64,000 nucleotides of DNA, from contig NZ_JAHBBK010000001.1 of assembly GCF_018390515.1 (NCBI RefSeq), positions 1,054,001 through 1,118,000 on the forward strand, read 5' to 3'. Position 1 is the stretch's first letter; each line of letters opens with the position of its first letter. Below the pieces are notes generated by a model that saw only the letters and a program-made list of their open reading frames with translations, had not been told where the DNA came from and ran no database searches. The stretch comes from Mucilaginibacter sp. Bleaf8 (GTDB lineage: Bacteria; Bacteroidota; Bacteroidia; Sphingobacteriales; Sphingobacteriaceae). The position numbers were made by a program, and so were the translations under genes. Of this stretch, positions 63,197-64,000 are shown piece after piece.

Positions 63197-64000
63197 TTAC
63201 TTATTTTCGCTCAGCTGCTTAATGTGCGCCATTACCCGCAGGTGTACGTTACGCACAATACTTTGTGCCCAAGTATCATAATACCATACCGGAAATACAT
63301 ATAACCGGTACGAGCTGTTACCTATCAAGGTGGTGGTATTATCGCCATTATCTTTCAGTATGAACTGACCGCGCAAGATATCTATATGCCCCATTATTTC
63401 AGGATCACGGGGCTGGCGGGTAATATCAAAAGTGAGATTACGGTTTTCATCGTACGTCACTATCTTTTCATCAAATACATAGCCGTTGCTGAAAATACAT
63501 TTGCGCCCGGCACCCACATGATAGCCATCTACCGTGGCCTCAACCGGACTTGGCAAACCTGCCTTGAACAGCCAGTATTTGTTTTTTTCTTCGATACGTT
63601 TAAAGGCTACTACATGCTGCCATACTTCGGCTACCGGTGCGTTGATCACCACCACATCCGAAACTTCATTTTCATAATGATGCTCAGACCGGGCGTCGGC
63701 AATAAACACAGCCAGCATTAATGATACTATACTAATATTGAGCTTTTGATTATTCTTTCTGAACATTTTACGCCCTAAAAAGGTACCGGCGAGGGTAAAT
63801 ACCCATAACAGGGGCGATACAATAATGAGGCAAATTACTCCCTCTTCTAAAAAAACGCCACTTAAAAAGACAGCTATCATAGTATTGTAAAATGAGTAGC
63901 TGGTTAATTTCCGGCTATTTAAATTCAGATTTCTCCAAAACGAGGCGCTGATAATACCTATGAGCATAGGAATAATAACAAACTCTGAAAAAATGTACAA
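63197..64000 (-). CDS. Membrane protein with SRPBCC domain, start outside window
   Basis: The frame is open to the window edge, so the N-terminus is missing. The visible 267 residues have about three membrane segments (FVIIPMLIGIISASFW, MIAVFLSGVFLEEGVICLII and the region near LNISIVSLMLAVFIAD), then from residue about 115 a START/SRPBCC-like domain (VVVINAPVAEVWQHVVAFKR, RNLTFDITRQP, LIGNSSYRLYVFPVWYYDTW). The SRPBCC cavity may bind a lipid or other hydrophobic ligand. No function is known to me for this combination. Confidence 0.75.
   Translation of the reverse strand: MYIFSEFVIIPMLIGIISASFWRNLNLNSRKLTSYSFYNTMIAVFLSGVFLEEGVICLIIVSPLLWVFTLAGTFLGRKMFRKNNQKLNISIVSLMLAVFIADARSEHHYENEVSDVVVINAPVAEVWQHVVAFKRIEEKNKYWLFKAGLPSPVEATVDGYHVGAGRKCIFSNGYVFDEKIVTYDENRNLTFDITRQPRDPEIMGHIDILRGQFILKDNGDNTTTLIGNSSYRLYVFPVWYYDTWAQSIVRNVHLRVMAHIKQLSENK

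Noticed and set aside
1..64000. CRISPR arrays, rRNA, ordinary tRNA genes and intact IS elements
   Set aside because: I looked for spaced direct repeats, tRNA arms and transposase motifs and found none besides the tmRNA and the relics described.

Overview
The window looks like chromosomal DNA of a Bacteroidota species from the Sphingobacteriaceae (Mucilaginibacter/Pedobacter-like). The evidence is a SusC/SusD pair, an ECF sigma/FecR pair, two GH92 mannosidases, a DUF4290 gene directly before murA, promoter boxes of the TAnnTTTG type, and a tmRNA whose tag ends GENNYALAA. The genus is inferred from gene content only.

Layout. (1) 1-23.4 kb is ordinary core genome: UvrD/PcrA helicase end, XRE regulator, a TPR protein with a lone histidine-kinase dimerisation domain, M20 dipeptidase, dGTPase, dipeptide epimerase, DUF4290 plus MurA, MFS transporter, HAD hydrolase, DinB protein, sugar dehydrogenase, two convergent L,D-transpeptidases, nitroreductase, fused alpha/beta E1 dehydrogenase, DUF1573 protein and an aminotransferase. 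(2) 23.5-43.6 kb starts with the tmRNA gene (ssrA) and is an integration zone. The 13-base tmRNA 3' end recurs at 41.77 and 43.54 kb with one difference each. Two homologous, broken tyrosine-recombinase genes each start exactly 248 bases after one of these copies. I read this as two elements inserted in tandem. The first (about 17.9 kb) holds decayed regulator and oxidoreductase genes, an intact NmrA-like/AraC pair, and a glycan-use locus (GH36-like enzyme, basic secretory protease, DUF5007, fasciclin, SusD, SusC). The second (about 1.8 kb) is a relic with an integrase fragment and the N-terminus of a sacsin/Hsp90-like ATPase. (3) 44.5-53.2 kb carries two GH92 enzymes, a GNAT, an epimerase, a HopJ-like protein, a PAP2 phosphatase and an AsmA-like DUF748 protein. 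(4) 53.2-60.2 kb is a surface-signalling locus: TonB-dependent receptor (one frameshift), ECF sigma factor, FecR anti-sigma factor, and a protein joining the STN signalling domain to a surface-repeat domain, with a repeat-only paralogue next door. (5) 60.4-64 kb has a RibD-like reductase, a hypothetical protein, a PAS histidine kinase and a membrane SRPBCC protein cut by the window end.

How the parts work together. The SusC/SusD locus and the GH92 enzymes point to growth on plant or fungal glycans. The sigma/FecR/STN proteins form an envelope-to-nucleus signalling chain in which the STN domain sits on a repeat protein rather than on the receptor. The most unusual feature is the tandem attachment array at ssrA: each copy of the site is followed by a hairpin terminator, and the second element has short iterons near both ends that look like integrase arm sites. 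Several broken genes differ from an intact frame by one base in a homopolymer, so some lesions could be sequencing errors.
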